From the NCBI GenBank assembly GCA_900079695.1, contig LT599022.1, positions 3,106,530 through 3,170,529 on the forward strand: DNA of 64,000 nucleotides, written 5' to 3'. The notes beneath the pieces were generated by a model. The model had not been told where the DNA came from. It made no database searches and saw only the letters and a list, made by a program, of their open reading frames with translations. Within the stretch, counting starts at the first letter, position 1. Each line of letters opens with the position of its first letter. This DNA is from an uncultured Alphaproteobacteria bacterium. Its GTDB lineage: Bacteria > Pseudomonadota > Alphaproteobacteria > Rhodospirillales > Rhodospirillaceae. The translations under genes and the position numbers were made by a program. Of this stretch, positions 37,485-46,919 are shown piece by piece.

Positions 37485-37907
37485 TTACCAGCCGCCGCCG
37501 AGGGTGGCGCGGTCGGCGGGCACCCGCGTGCAGGCGGCGTCGCAGGCGTAGGTGACGGCGTGGCCGCCGGGCTGAACGTTGCGGCCCGCGCCGTAGGTGA
37601 CGGTAACGTCGCCGGGGGCGGCGGCGCGCACCAGAACCTCGGCGGTCAGCAGCACGCTGCGCCCGGGGCCGAACACCGTGAGGGTGGTGCCGCCCGGCGC
37701 CTTGCCGAACACCACCACCTGGGTGGTGCCTTCCACCGAGACGTCGGCGATCTTGGGGTTGCCGATCACCACGCTGCGGGCGGCGCGGGGGAGGGTGACG
37801 AGCGCGGTGCGGCTCGCCGCGACCTCGATCGTCGCGGATCCGGCGGCGGCGGGCGCGGCGCAGAGCAGGAGGGAAGCGCACAGCGCGAAGGTCGGGATTC
37901 GGGTCAT
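37485..37907 (-). CDS. Stand-alone pilus-assembly N-terminal (CpaC-N) domain protein
   Basis: A 140-aa secreted protein with signal peptide MTRIPTFALCASLLLCAAPA ending AAAG. Its mature part, EVAASRTALVTLPRAARSVV then GNPKIADVSVEGTTQVVVFG, is the domain found at the N-terminus of CpaC/RcpA secretins, but no secretin domain follows. The C-terminus has two Cys (YACDAACTR). It may cap or pilot the CpaC ring at 43975-45426. It is divergent from tadD and converges on tadG. Confidence 0.78.
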   Translation of the reverse strand: MTRIPTFALCASLLLCAAPAAAGSATIEVAASRTALVTLPRAARSVVIGNPKIADVSVEGTTQVVVFGKAPGGTTLTVFGPGRSVLLTAEVLVRAAAPGDVTVTYGAGRNVQPGGHAVTYACDAACTRVPADRATLGGGW

Positions 37908-38053
37908 GGTGCAACTCCGGTTGGGGGCGATCGGTCGGAAGATCCCGAAATTTTCGGATGAGGCGGTCGCGGCGTCCCTCCGCTGCGGTTGTGCGTCGCG
38001 CACCGAAATCGTAAAGTTTCGGGCTGGGTGTTCGCGCGGGAGGGAATTCGACG

Positions 38054-38818
38054 GTGTCGCGTTGGTCTGCGGTTGCGCTGGTCCTCGCCGGTCTGGGTCT
38101 GTCCGCCTGCGCCGGAGGCGGCGCGGCCTCGCCCGAGGACGAAGTCGCGCGCGCGGTGGAGCCGTCCCTGCGCGCCGCCGCCGCCGCCGCCGAGGCCGAA
38201 AACGACCCGAGGGGTGCGGCGCAGCACTGGCGCACGCTCTATCTCCGCCACCCGGAGGACAAGACTCTCGCCCTCGCGCTCGCCCGCAATCTCCGCTACG
38301 CCGGGGAGGCTCAGGCCGCCGCCGACCTGATGCTGGAGGCGACCGAGCGCCTCGGCCGCGACCCGGTGCTGGTGGCCGAGCTCGGCAAGGACTGGCTCGC
38401 GGCGGGCCGTCAGGGGCTTGCGCTCAAGACTCTGGCGGAGGCGGCGGCGCTCGCCCCCGGCGACTGGAGCGTCCAGTCCGCCCACGGCGTCGCCCTCGAC
38501 GCCGCCGGGCGCACCGCCGAGGCCCAGGCCGCCTACGCCCGCGCCCTCGCGGTCTCGCCCGACAATCCCGAAGTTCTCAACAACCTCGCGCTGTCGCAGG
38601 CGACCGACGGCCGCCTCGACGACGCCATCGCCACCCTCCGCGTCGCCGACGAACAGCCGCGCGCGGGCATGCAGGTGCGCCAGAACCTCGCGCTGCTGCT
38701 CGCGCTGCGCGGCGACGTCGCCGCGGCCGAGCGCGCCGCCCCCCGCGACCTGCCGCCCGAGGTGACGCGTGAAAACGCCGCGTTCCTGCGTTGGCTCGCG
38801 GCCCATCGCCGTCAATAG
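38054..38818 (+). CDS. tadD: TPR lipoprotein, TadD
   Basis: A 254-aa lipoprotein with lipobox LSAC (LVLAGLGLSAC) and tetratricopeptide-like helical repeats, for example AQHWRTLYLRHPEDKTLALA and EAQAAYARALAVSPDNPEVL. TadD is the pilotin-like lipoprotein of Tad systems. GTG at 38054 is used. Its 3' end overlaps the converging tadC by 7 nt. It is the only Tad gene on + in this part of the locus. Confidence 0.82.
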   Translation: MSRWSAVALVLAGLGLSACAGGGAASPEDEVARAVEPSLRAAAAAAEAENDPRGAAQHWRTLYLRHPEDKTLALALARNLRYAGEAQAAADLMLEATERLGRDPVLVAELGKDWLAAGRQGLALKTLAEAAALAPGDWSVQSAHGVALDAAGRTAEAQAAYARALAVSPDNPEVLNNLALSQATDGRLDDAIATLRVADEQPRAGMQVRQNLALLLALRGDVAAAERAAPRDLPPEVTRENAAFLRWLAAHRRQ

Positions 38819-39762
38819 CCCGCGCGCAGGGCGATGATCTGGATCGCCGCCGGACCGCCGATCACCAGGAACAGCACCGGCAGGAAGAAGCAGATCATCG
38901 GCACCGTGAGCTTGGCGGGCAGCGCCGCGCCCTTCTTCTCCGCCGCCGCCATCCGCGCCTCGCGGTTCTCCTGCGCCAGCACCCGCAGCGCCTGCCCCAC
39001 CGGCGTGCCGTACTTTTCCGACTGCACCAGCGCGGTGGAGAGCGATTTGAACTGCGGAATCCCGGTGCGCTCGGCGAGGTTGTCCCACGCCTGCCGCCGG
39101 TCGCCGAGGAACGCGAGTTCGGCGGCGGTGAGGCCGATCTCCTCGGCGAGCGCGGGCGACGACGGGCCGAGTTCGTCGGTGACGCGCAGCAGCGCCCCTT
39201 CCACCGACTGCCCCGCCTCGACGCAGATCACCATCAGATCGAGCGCCTCGGGGAAGCCGCGCACCAGCAGCGTCCGGCGGCGCTGCGCCTGATTGGCGAG
39301 CCAGATCGGCGGCAGGAAGCCGCCGACGATGAAGGCGCTGAGCGCGATCATCAGGCGGGTGGTGCCGGGGTGATCGCCGAAGCCCGGCGAGTAGACCCAC
39401 AGCAGCGCCAGCGCCATCAGCACCAGCGGCAGCGCCACCCGCGCGAAGATGAAGGTGACCGCGGCGTTGGCGCTGCGGTATCCGGCGCGCGCGAGCTTGA
39501 GCTTGAGTTCCCGCGCCTCCAGCAGTTCCTGGAGGTTGAGCCGGGCGATCACCGCCTTCATCATGCCGACGTGGCGCTTCGCCTGGAAGCGGCCGCCGAG
39601 ACGCTCGATCTCGCGCGCCGACAACTCGCGCCGCCGCGCCGCCACCGCCTTGAGCCGCCCGGAGAGGGGATCGCGGGCGGCGAGGTGCAGCCCCACCGCC
39701 AGCACCGAGCAGAACGCGGCGACGGACCCGATTCCGACGATCAGCCATTCGAGTGGCGCCAT
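38812..39762 (-). CDS. tadC: Tad inner-membrane platform protein TadC
   Basis: A 316-aa protein of the GspF/TadC family. It has an N-terminal membrane helix (EWLIVGIGSVAAFCSVLAVG), central helices around LVLMALALLWVYSPGFG, the cytoplasmic F-domain with GFPEALDLMVICVEAGQSVE, and a final helix FFLPVLFLVIGGPAAIQIIA. With TadB it makes the platform that couples the ATPase TadA to pilin polymerisation. It is the last gene of the minus-strand operon, 11 nt after tadB. Confidence 0.9.
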   Translation of the reverse strand: MAPLEWLIVGIGSVAAFCSVLAVGLHLAARDPLSGRLKAVAARRRELSAREIERLGGRFQAKRHVGMMKAVIARLNLQELLEARELKLKLARAGYRSANAAVTFIFARVALPLVLMALALLWVYSPGFGDHPGTTRLMIALSAFIVGGFLPPIWLANQAQRRRTLLVRGFPEALDLMVICVEAGQSVEGALLRVTDELGPSSPALAEEIGLTAAELAFLGDRRQAWDNLAERTGIPQFKSLSTALVQSEKYGTPVGQALRVLAQENREARMAAAEKKGAALPAKLTVPMICFFLPVLFLVIGGPAAIQIIALRAGY

Positions 39763-39773
39763 CTCGGTTTCCC

Positions 39774-40757
39774 TCACATGTCGAAGTCGATCATCCTGCG
39801 CATCACCAGCGCGCCCGCGACCATCATCACCGCGCCGACCGCGAGCATGAGGCGGCCGAGTTCGGTGACGAACAGCAGCATCACGTAGTCCCGTCCGACC
39901 AGGAACATCAGCGCCGCGACGACGATCGGCAGCGAGCCGATGATGCACGCCGAGGCCTTCGCCTCCGCCGAGAACGCCCTGATCTTGTCGCGCATGCGCT
40001 TGCGCGCGCGCAGCACGTCGGCGAGCTTGGCGAGAGTCTCGGCGAGGTTGCCGCCGGTCTGCTGCTGGATCGCCAGCACGATGCCGAAGTACTTGAAGTC
40101 GGCGGTCGGCATGTTCTCGACCGCGCGGTCGAGTGCCTCGGTCAGCGACAGGCCGAGGCGCTGGTTCTCGGCGATCAGGCGGAATTCGGCGCCGAGCGGC
40201 GGCGGCATGTCGTTGCCGATCGCGGCGATGCACTCGCCGAGCGGCAGGCCGGTGCGCAGGCCGCGCACGATCACGTCGAGCGCCTCGGCGAACTGTGCGG
40301 TGAAGCGGTTGGCGCGGCGCTCGGCGAGGATCGACACCGCCATCTTCGGCAGACCGAGGCCGACGATCGCGGCGAGCAGCGGCATCGCGATCGGCGGCAG
40401 GTGGCCCGCCCAGGCGAACAGCGCGGCGAGCGCGGCGAGACCGGCGTTCGCCGCGAGATAGTGGCGCAGTTCGACTTTCAGGCCCGCCCGCCGCAGTTGC
40501 TCGCGCAGGGTCCAGGCCCAGGCGCGCCGCCGCTTGCGGCTTTCGGCATCGATGCGCGCCTGGATCGCGCGGCGGCTGGAGCGCGGTCCGCGCGCCGTGG
40601 CCGCGGCCTGGGCGCGGCCGCCCGCGACCGCGGCGGCGCGGCGTTTGAGCCGGGCGCGCGGACCGTTGACGAGGTTCGCCAGCCACCAGCCGAAGCCGCC
40701 GAGCGACAGCAGCAGCGACAGCACCGCGAGGAAGACGACGGTCGGCAGGTCAGGCAT
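39774..40757 (-). CDS. tadB: Tad inner-membrane platform protein TadB
   Basis: A 327-aa GspF-family protein. N-terminal helix FLAVLSLLLSLGGFGWWLAN, a basic cytoplasmic part, and the F-domain with AEALDVIVRGLRTGLPLGEC and YFGIVLAIQQQTGGNLAETL. C-terminal helices follow around SACIIGSLPIVVAALMFLVG. It partners TadC. The start overlaps the tadA stop by 8 nt. Confidence 0.92.
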   Translation of the reverse strand: MPDLPTVVFLAVLSLLLSLGGFGWWLANLVNGPRARLKRRAAAVAGGRAQAAATARGPRSSRRAIQARIDAESRKRRRAWAWTLREQLRRAGLKVELRHYLAANAGLAALAALFAWAGHLPPIAMPLLAAIVGLGLPKMAVSILAERRANRFTAQFAEALDVIVRGLRTGLPLGECIAAIGNDMPPPLGAEFRLIAENQRLGLSLTEALDRAVENMPTADFKYFGIVLAIQQQTGGNLAETLAKLADVLRARKRMRDKIRAFSAEAKASACIIGSLPIVVAALMFLVGRDYVMLLFVTELGRLMLAVGAVMMVAGALVMRRMIDFDM

Positions 40758-42111
40758 CGCGCAACGCCTCCGCCAGATCGCGCTCGCGGCCGTAGTAGCG
40801 GGCGCGCTCCCAGAACGCCGGGCGGATGCCGGTGGGGCGGTGGCGGCCGACGATCCGCCCCTGCGCGTCCTCGCCCTCGATCTCGTAGACCATCAGGTCC
40901 TGAAGGGTGATCACCTCGCCCTCCATGCCCACCACCTCGGTGACGTGGGTGATCTTGCGGCTGCCGTCGCGCAGGCGCGAGGCCTGGACGATCAGGTTGA
41001 CCGCCGCGGCGATCTGTTCGCGCACCGCCTTGTCGGGCAGGCTGAAGCCGCCCATCGCCACCATGTTCTCGACGCGCGAGAGGGCGTCGCGCGGGGTGTT
41101 GGCGTGGATCGTGCCCATCGAGCCGTCGTGGCCGGTGTTCATCGCCTGCAGCATCTCGAACGCCTCCGGTCCGCGCACCTCGCCGACGATGATGCGCTCG
41201 GGCCGCATGCGCAGGCAGTTGCGCACCAGGTCGCGCATCGTCACCTGGCCGACCCCTTCGAGGTTGGGCGGCCGGGTTTCGAGGCGCACCACGTGGGGCT
41301 GCTGGAGTTGAAGCTCCGCCGCGTCCTCGCAGGTGACGATGCGTTCGCCCGCGTCGATGTAGCTGGTCAGGCAGTTGAGCAGGGTGGTCTTGCCCGAGCC
41401 GGTGCCGCCCGAGATCAGGATGTTGCAGCGGCACGCGGCGGCGATGGCGAGGAGCTGCGCGCCCGCCGGCGAGATCGTGCCGAAGCCGATCAGCTTGTCG
41501 AGGGTGAGCTTGTCGCGCTTGAACTTGCGGATCGTCAGGGTCGGGCCGTCGAGGGCGAGCGGCGGGACGATGACGTTGACGCGGCTGCCGTCGGCGAGGC
41601 GGGCGTCGCAGATCGGGCTGGCTTCGTCCACCCGCCGCCCCACCGCCGAGACGATGCGCTGGCAGATGTTCATCAGTTGCGCGTTGTCGCGGAATCGGAT
41701 GTCGGTGAGCTCGATGCGGCCGCCGGTCTCGATGTAGACCTTGTCGCAGCCGTTGACCATGATGTCGGCGATGTCGTCGCGCGCGACCAGCGGTTCGAGG
41801 GGGCCGAGGCCGAGCATGTCGTTGCAGATGTCGGCGATCACCACCTGCTGTTCGGCGGCCGACAGCGTCATGCTGCGCATCGAGATGATCTCGGCGACGA
41901 TGTCGGAGATCTCCTCGCGCATTCCCTGGGCGTCGAGCTTGGTCAGCTCGGCCGGGTCGACCGCGTTGATGAGGTCGTTGAACACCGCGATCTTGATGTC
42001 CGACAGGCGCTGTTCGGCCGATCGCTCCGGCGCGGCGGCGGGGGCGGGCGGCGGCGCGGCGGCTGCGCGGGGCCGGGGTGCGGGGTGCGGAGCGGTGCGG
42101 CGGCCGAACAT
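40750..42111 (-). CDS. tadA: Tad/Flp pilus ATPase (CpaF/TadA)
   Basis: A 453-aa type II/IV secretion ATPase that powers pilin assembly on the cytoplasmic side. The Pro/Ala-rich start is followed by an N-terminal helical part. Then come [20 protein letters not shown] and the Walker [10 protein letters not shown] at residues 235-243, an Asp box [14 protein letters not shown], a Walker B/His-box region with [20 protein letters not shown], and [14 protein letters not shown]. All ATPase motifs are intact. Start at 42111 is 8 nt after the tadZ stop. Confidence 0.95.
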   Translation of the reverse strand: MFGRRTAPHPAPRPRAAAAPPPAPAAAPERSAEQRLSDIKIAVFNDLINAVDPAELTKLDAQGMREEISDIVAEIISMRSMTLSAAEQQVVIADICNDMLGLGPLEPLVARDDIADIMVNGCDKVYIETGGRIELTDIRFRDNAQLMNICQRIVSAVGRRVDEASPICDARLADGSRVNVIVPPLALDGPTLTIRKFKRDKLTLDKLIGFGTISPAGAQLLAIAAACRCNILISGGTGSGKTTLLNCLTSYIDAGERIVTCEDAAELQLQQPHVVRLETRPPNLEGVGQVTMRDLVRNCLRMRPERIIVGEVRGPEAFEMLQAMNTGHDGSMGTIHANTPRDALSRVENMVAMGGFSLPDKAVREQIAAAVNLIVQASRLRDGSRKITHVTEVVGMEGEVITLQDLMVYEIEGEDAQGRIVGRHRPTGIRPAFWERARYYGRERDLAEALRDA

Positions 42112-42119
42112 CGCGGGCC

Positions 42120-43304
42120 CTACCGGCGCAACAGGCGCAGCAGCGGGTTGGCGGGGGCCTTGCGCCCGGCGGCGCGGCCGACGAGCCGTTCGGCGAAGCC
42201 GCCGATCTGCTCCACCACCTTGTGCCCCCGGGCGACGGCGGCGAGCATCTGTCCGGTGTTGGCGGCCTCGCCGAACAGCTGCGGCTCGAACGGCAGCGCC
42301 AGCGCCGGGTCCACCCCCAGGGTCTCGGCGAAGTCCTTGGGGCTCAACTGGGTCTTGCGGTAGGCGTCGAGCTTGTTGAGCGCCACCCGCGCCGGGGCGC
42401 CGGCGGCGCGGCGCGGTCCGATCGCGTCCAGCATCGTCTTGGTCTCGCGCAGCGCGGCGAGGTCGGGCGTCGCCACCACCACGGTCTCGTGGGCGGCGGC
42501 GAGGACGTGGGCGGTCCAGTCGCACCACGCCCGCGGCAGGTCCGCCACCACCGCCGGGGCCATCGTCGCCGCGAGGTCGAGCAGGCGGTCGACGCCGTCG
42601 AGGGTGGCGGTGGCGGCGTGATGCGGGTCGGCGGGGGCGGCGAGCACCCGCACCGCGTCGTCGTAGGTCACCATCAGGCGGTCGAGCAGCACCGCGTCGA
42701 GGCGTTCGGGCTGGCTCAGGAGGTCGACCGCGGTCTGCCGCGGGTCGACGTTGAAGGCCAGCAGCGAGGTGCCGAAGGCGAGGTCGAGGTCGAGGTAGAT
42801 CGCGGCTTCGCCGAGCCGCCGCCCGAGCGCGTGGGCGACGTTCTGCGCCAGGGTCGAGGCGCCGACGCCGCCGCGCGCGCCCCAGAACGCCAGCACCTTG
42901 CCGCGCGGCGCGGCGTCCGGATCGGCGAACAGCCGGGCGATCGCGGCGGCGAGCCGGGGCGTTTCCACCGGCGTCACCAGATATTCGCCGACGCCGCGCG
43001 CCATCAGGGTGCGGAACAGGTCGATGTCGTTGAGGCGGCCGATCACGATCACCCGCGTGCCCGGATCGCAGACCTCGGCGAGCCGGTCGAGGCGGGCGAG
43101 CATCGTCGCGTCGTCGTCCGCCTCCTCGACCACCACCAGCTGCGGCGTGGGGCGCGCGGCGTAGGCGTCCGCCGCCGCCGCCAGGCCACCCGGATGCACC
43201 GCGATCCGCGCCATCGCGAAGGCGCCGTCGGCCTTCAGGCTTTCGAACGCTGCCGCGGTCTCGGGCGAGAGGACGAAGGCGTCGATGGTGGCGCGGAAGA
43301 TCAT
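42120..43304 (-). CDS. cpaE: Pilus-localising ATPase-like protein (CpaE/TadZ)
   Basis: A 394-aa protein with an N-terminal receiver-like domain lacking a clear phospho-acceptor and a C-terminal MinD/ParA-type domain. The latter starts GKVLAFWGARGGVGASTLAQ, a deviant Walker A with GGVGAS, then AAIYLDLDLAFGTSLLAFNV. CpaE/TadZ proteins position the Tad machine at the pole. It lies between cpaD and cpaF as in Caulobacter. Confidence 0.9.
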   Translation of the reverse strand: MIFRATIDAFVLSPETAAAFESLKADGAFAMARIAVHPGGLAAAADAYAARPTPQLVVVEEADDDATMLARLDRLAEVCDPGTRVIVIGRLNDIDLFRTLMARGVGEYLVTPVETPRLAAAIARLFADPDAAPRGKVLAFWGARGGVGASTLAQNVAHALGRRLGEAAIYLDLDLAFGTSLLAFNVDPRQTAVDLLSQPERLDAVLLDRLMVTYDDAVRVLAAPADPHHAATATLDGVDRLLDLAATMAPAVVADLPRAWCDWTAHVLAAAHETVVVATPDLAALRETKTMLDAIGPRRAAGAPARVALNKLDAYRKTQLSPKDFAETLGVDPALALPFEPQLFGEAANTGQMLAAVARGHKVVEQIGGFAERLVGRAAGRKAPANPLLRLLRR

Positions 43305-43316
43305 GCCGGTCTCCCC

Positions 43317-43964
43317 TCAGCGCGCGACGCCGATGGTGGTAAGGGTGACCGGCCGCACGTCCTCGGATTTCGCGCTGGTCGGCTCGCCCTTGCCGTATTT
43401 CGTCAGCACGTCGAGGGCGCGTGCGCCGCTGCGGCCGCTGGCGTCGCGGGCGCGTTCGAGGTCGGCCGGGTCGGCGACCATCAGCGCCGCGTTGCGGACG
43501 ACCGCGCAGCCGAAGTTGGCGGTGTTCTGATTGCGGAAGTCGGGCGAGACCGGCTCGGTCCATTCGCCGCACGTCGGCACCACCGCCACCCACACCGGCA
43601 CGCGCACCGAAACCGCGCGCGCATCCGCCGCTTCGGCGGTTTCGACGCGGACGTCGGCGGCGCCCGCATCGCCGAGGGCGGCGGCGATCCGTTCGCCGAA
43701 GGCGCGGGCGGCGGCGTCGCCCGGGGCGACCGACACCACCACCGCGCCCGCGCCGCGCCGCTGATGCTCGCGCGCGAGATCGGCGAGGACGGCGCGGTCG
43801 GCGTCGGCGATCTCGCCGTCTTCCGCGGGTGCGATCGTCGCCACCGCCTGGCGTTGCGCGACGGTGGCGCGGAAGCGCTGGTGCGGGTCGAAGTCGGCAA
43901 GCGGCTGCGGATCGGCGCAGGCGGCGAGGCCGAGGAGCGCGAAGGCGGCGAGCAGCGGACGCAT
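43317..43964 (-). CDS. cpaD: Pilus assembly lipoprotein CpaD
   Basis: A 215-aa lipoprotein with lipobox LAAC (ALLGLAAC). The body has RFRATVAQRQAVATIAPAED and the conserved CGEWTEPVSPDFRNQNTANF then GCAVVRNAALMVADPADLER, which is typical for CpaD. It acts in the periplasm or at the outer membrane with the CpaC secretin. It is in the middle of the minus-strand cpaBCDEF operon. Confidence 0.9.
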   Translation of the reverse strand: MRPLLAAFALLGLAACADPQPLADFDPHQRFRATVAQRQAVATIAPAEDGEIADADRAVLADLAREHQRRGAGAVVVSVAPGDAAARAFGERIAAALGDAGAADVRVETAEAADARAVSVRVPVWVAVVPTCGEWTEPVSPDFRNQNTANFGCAVVRNAALMVADPADLERARDASGRSGARALDVLTKYGKGEPTSAKSEDVRPVTLTTIGVAR

Positions 43965-43974
43965 GGCGGGTCTC

Positions 43975-45426
43975 CTAGCGCACGATGTAGCCCACCGGGC
44001 CGCGCAGCTCGGGCGGGACGGGGGCCTCGGGGGATTTGACGAGATAGGTCTCCTGCAACCGGTCGAGGAGCAGGCGGTCGAGGTCGGAGGACGGGGCGAA
44101 GCCGTCGGTCGGCAGCGCGAGCGCGGGCTTTTCGAGCGGCTGCACGACGTAGGCGGAGACCACCACCACCAGTTCGCTCTCCTGACGGCGGAACGACGAC
44201 GACTTGAACAGCGCGCCGAGCACCGGGATATCCATCAACCCCGGCAGGCCGTTGAGGTCGGAGGCGATGTCGTTCTGCAGCAGCCCGGCGATCATGATCG
44301 AGCCGCCCGACGCCATCTCCACGGTCGAGGACGCGCGCCGCACGGTGAGCCCGGGCACCTCGGTGCTGGCGAGCCGCACCGACAGCGAGCGGTCGATGGC
44401 GCTGACCTCGGAACTGAGCTTGAGCGAGATGCGGCCGGGGTCGAGCACCACCGGGGTGAAGTTGAGCAGCACGCCGAACTGCTTGAACTCGATCGAGATG
44501 CGGCCGAGGTCCTCGGCCGCCGGGATCGGGAATTCGCCGCCCGCGAGGAGGTTGGCGGTCTCGCCCGAAACCGCGGTGAGGTTGGGCTCCACCAGGGTGC
44601 GCACCAGGCCCTGGCGTTCGAGGGCGCTGAGGGTGCCGACCAGCGAGCTGATGCCGGTGACGGTGACGGTGCCGAACAGTTGCGACGCGCTTTGGGTGAG
44701 GCCGATGGTGGCGTTGGTGCCGATGTTGACGGCGGCGTCGCCGGCGCGCAGCAACGGCCCGGCGAGACCGATGCCCAGCTCCTTCAGCACCGTCTTCTGC
44801 ATTTCCGCAACCTTGACCCGCAGCATCACCTGCTGTTCCGAGGAGACCCGCAGCAGGTTGACGACGCTCGCGTCGTCGCGCACGAAGCGGCGCGCGAGGC
44901 CGCGCGCCTGGAGCACCGCGGCGTCGTTGCGCACCGCCCCCGCGAGGTAGATCGCGTCGCCGACGGCGGAGACGCGGATGCCGGTCTCCTCCGGCATCAC
45001 CGCGGCGAGCGCGCCCTTGAGGCCGTCGGCGTCGAGGTGGACGTCCACCGCGATCCGCCGCATCACCCCGCCGACGCGGTTGAAGAAGGTGACGTCGCTG
45101 CGGCCGATGCCGCGCGCTGCCAGCACCACCTGATCGGGCGCGCGCACCAGCGCGTCGACCACGTCGGGGTTGCCGACGACGATGTCGCGCACCGGTTCGG
45201 GCAGCGTCAGCGCGACGGTCTTGTTGAGCGCGAGGTCGAGGGCCTCGGTGGGGGTGCGGGTCACCACGGCGTCGAGGGTGCGCGGCGGGGTGAGCTGCGG
45301 CAGCGGCGTCGCCGTCACCGGCGTGCGCGGGGCGGCGAGCGGCAGCGGCGGCTGAATCTCCGCCGTCGCCGCGGACGCGAACCCGGCGAGGACGAGGGCG
45401 AAGAAGAGTAGGGGGACGCCGCGCAT
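43975..45426 (-). CDS. cpaC: Outer-membrane secretin CpaC
   Basis: A 483-aa protein with signal peptide GVPLLFFALVLAGFASAATA. The pilus-assembly N domain (LALNKTVALTLPEPVRDIVV, GNPDVVDALVRAPDQVVLAA) is followed by a BON-like segment and the secretin domain with LLAGGEFPIPAAEDLGRISI, ASGGSIMIAGLLQNDIASDL and ELVVVVSAYVVQPLEKPALA. It forms the outer-membrane channel for Flp pili. The gap to cpaB is a single base. Confidence 0.93.
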   Translation of the reverse strand: MRGVPLLFFALVLAGFASAATAEIQPPLPLAAPRTPVTATPLPQLTPPRTLDAVVTRTPTEALDLALNKTVALTLPEPVRDIVVGNPDVVDALVRAPDQVVLAARGIGRSDVTFFNRVGGVMRRIAVDVHLDADGLKGALAAVMPEETGIRVSAVGDAIYLAGAVRNDAAVLQARGLARRFVRDDASVVNLLRVSSEQQVMLRVKVAEMQKTVLKELGIGLAGPLLRAGDAAVNIGTNATIGLTQSASQLFGTVTVTGISSLVGTLSALERQGLVRTLVEPNLTAVSGETANLLAGGEFPIPAAEDLGRISIEFKQFGVLLNFTPVVLDPGRISLKLSSEVSAIDRSLSVRLASTEVPGLTVRRASSTVEMASGGSIMIAGLLQNDIASDLNGLPGLMDIPVLGALFKSSSFRRQESELVVVVSAYVVQPLEKPALALPTDGFAPSSDLDRLLLDRLQETYLVKSPEAPVPPELRGPVGYIVR

Positions 45427-45427
45427 C

Positions 45428-46285
45428 TCAGAACCGCCTCTCCGAAATTTCGCCCGCGCGGTTGATCAGCACCGTCGTGCCGCCGTTGCCCTTCGGCCGG
45501 CCGCGGGTGAGCGCGTGCATCGCGCGCGAGGCGTCGATGTCGGCGGTGTAGGGCTGCGCCGGTTCGGGCCCGGCGTCGTCGCGCCCCTGCGGGCGCAGCA
45601 CCAGCGAGAGCTGGCCGAGCATGCCGGCGGTGGCGAGCACCTCCGCCTGCCGCGGCGTCACCGCGATCGCCGCGGTCTTGCCGACGATCGCCGCGCCGTC
45701 CTTGTCGCGGGCGATCTGCTGGTCGATCGCCAGCACCTTGACGTCGGTCAGCACCGTCTCGGAGGCGTAGCGGACGAACGCGCCGCCCTTGTCGACGGTC
45801 TCCTCGTCGGTGCGCTGGAAATCGGCGGCCAGCACCACGTCGACCCGGTCGCCCGGGTTGATGAAGCCGGAGGCGGCGCTCGCGGCGCTGATCGGCACTG
45901 AAACCGCGCGCGTCCCCGGCTCCAGCAGCACCGCCAGCAGTCCCGCGTCGGTCCGCGCCACCGACGACTCCTGAAACGGTTCGCCCTCGGTCAGCGGGCG
46001 CCGCGGAATCGCGCCGAGGACGCGGGCCTTGGGGTCGTCGTCCGCGGTGCGGACGACGAAGCGCTGCGCCGCGGCGGTCGGCCACGGTTCGTAGCGCAGG
46101 TCCTCGTCGGTGAGGGCCGCGCCCGCCGCCACCTCGCGCGCCACCACCAGAACCTCGGCGGTGGGCGCGGGTTGCGCCGCCACCGGCCGCGCCGCCTGTC
46201 CGGCGACCCAGCGCTGCGCGAGTACCGCGGTGCCGACCGCGGCGAGCACCGCGAGCAGGGCGACGATGGCGACGACAGGCTTCAT
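45428..46285 (-). CDS. cpaB: Flp pilus assembly protein CpaB
   Basis: A 285-aa protein with an N-terminal membrane helix (MKPVVAIVALLAVLAAVGTA), an SAF domain (EVLVVAREVAAGAALTDEDL), and the RcpC region SVPISAASAASGFINPGDRV, DVVLAADF. CpaB/RcpC proteins may bind peptidoglycan and help channel assembly. It is upstream of cpaC in the same operon. Confidence 0.9.
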   Translation of the reverse strand: MKPVVAIVALLAVLAAVGTAVLAQRWVAGQAARPVAAQPAPTAEVLVVAREVAAGAALTDEDLRYEPWPTAAAQRFVVRTADDDPKARVLGAIPRRPLTEGEPFQESSVARTDAGLLAVLLEPGTRAVSVPISAASAASGFINPGDRVDVVLAADFQRTDEETVDKGGAFVRYASETVLTDVKVLAIDQQIARDKDGAAIVGKTAAIAVTPRQAEVLATAGMLGQLSLVLRPQGRDDAGPEPAQPYTADIDASRAMHALTRGRPKGNGGTTVLINRAGEISERRF

Positions 46286-46335
46286 GGTTCCCCCTTCCCG
46301 CCGTTCGCGCGGCGATGGTTGTCACCGGGCGGCGT

Positions 46336-46830
46336 TCACCCCGCCGGGAACGTTCGCAGCATCCAGTCCAGCCCGGCCGCGCCGATCGCGACGCCGTAGG
46401 GCAGGTGGCCGCCGTGGGCGACGCGCGCGCACCAGGGCGCGTCGGCGGTCGCGGGCCGCGCCGTCAGGGCGCGGGCGGCGAGCGCCGCGAGCGCCAGCAC
46501 GCCGCCCGTCAGCGCCATCGCCGCAAGGAACCGCGGCATTCCGGCGAAGCCGGTCCAGACGCCGACCGCCGCCGCCAGCTTGGCGTCACCCCCGCCCCAG
46601 ACGCCGCGCGCGAACAGCGCCGCTCCGACCGCGAACAACACGCAACCGGCGAACAGGTGCGCAAGGACTTCGCGCAAGTCTAATCTGAAAAACGATGTAA
46701 TCGTAAATAGAATAATTATCAGGCAGGGATCGCGATTGGCGATACGGAAGCCGCGCAGATCGGAGATCGCCGCATCCGCGAGCAGCGCGGCGAAGGCCGA
46801 TCCGATCCCCCAGGTTGCGACGTCCGCCAT
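46336..46830 (-). CDS. cpaA: Prepilin peptidase CpaA/TadV
   Basis: A 164-aa A24-type aspartyl protease in the inner membrane that cleaves the Flp prepilin. The two active aspartates are in AAISDLRGFRIAN and in GGGDAKLAAAVG (the GxGD motif). It lacks an N-methylation domain, as usual for TadV. ATG at 46830 was preferred; a TTG start nine codons upstream is possible. Codons near 46680-46730 are strikingly AT-rich for this genome, encoding LIIILFTITSFF. Confidence 0.88.
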   Translation of the reverse strand: MADVATWGIGSAFAALLADAAISDLRGFRIANRDPCLIIILFTITSFFRLDLREVLAHLFAGCVLFAVGAALFARGVWGGGDAKLAAAVGVWTGFAGMPRFLAAMALTGGVLALAALAARALTARPATADAPWCARVAHGGHLPYGVAIGAAGLDWMLRTFPAG

Positions 46831-46854
46831 TTCTTTAATGCCCTGATAATGCGC

Positions 46855-46890
46855 CAAAAAAAGCGCCTCCCGGCCCGGCGGGAGGCGCTT
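46855..46890 (-). terminator. Terminator of the flp pilin gene
   Basis: An 11-bp perfect stem AAGCGCCTCCC / GGGAGGCGCTT (46861-46871, 46880-46890) is followed on the minus strand by TTTTTT. Placed between flp and cpaA, it should make pilin transcripts more abundant than those for the assembly genes. Confidence 0.88.
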
Positions 46891-46919
46891 CGGAAGCTTC
46901 GCCGTGCGCCGCTCGGCGG

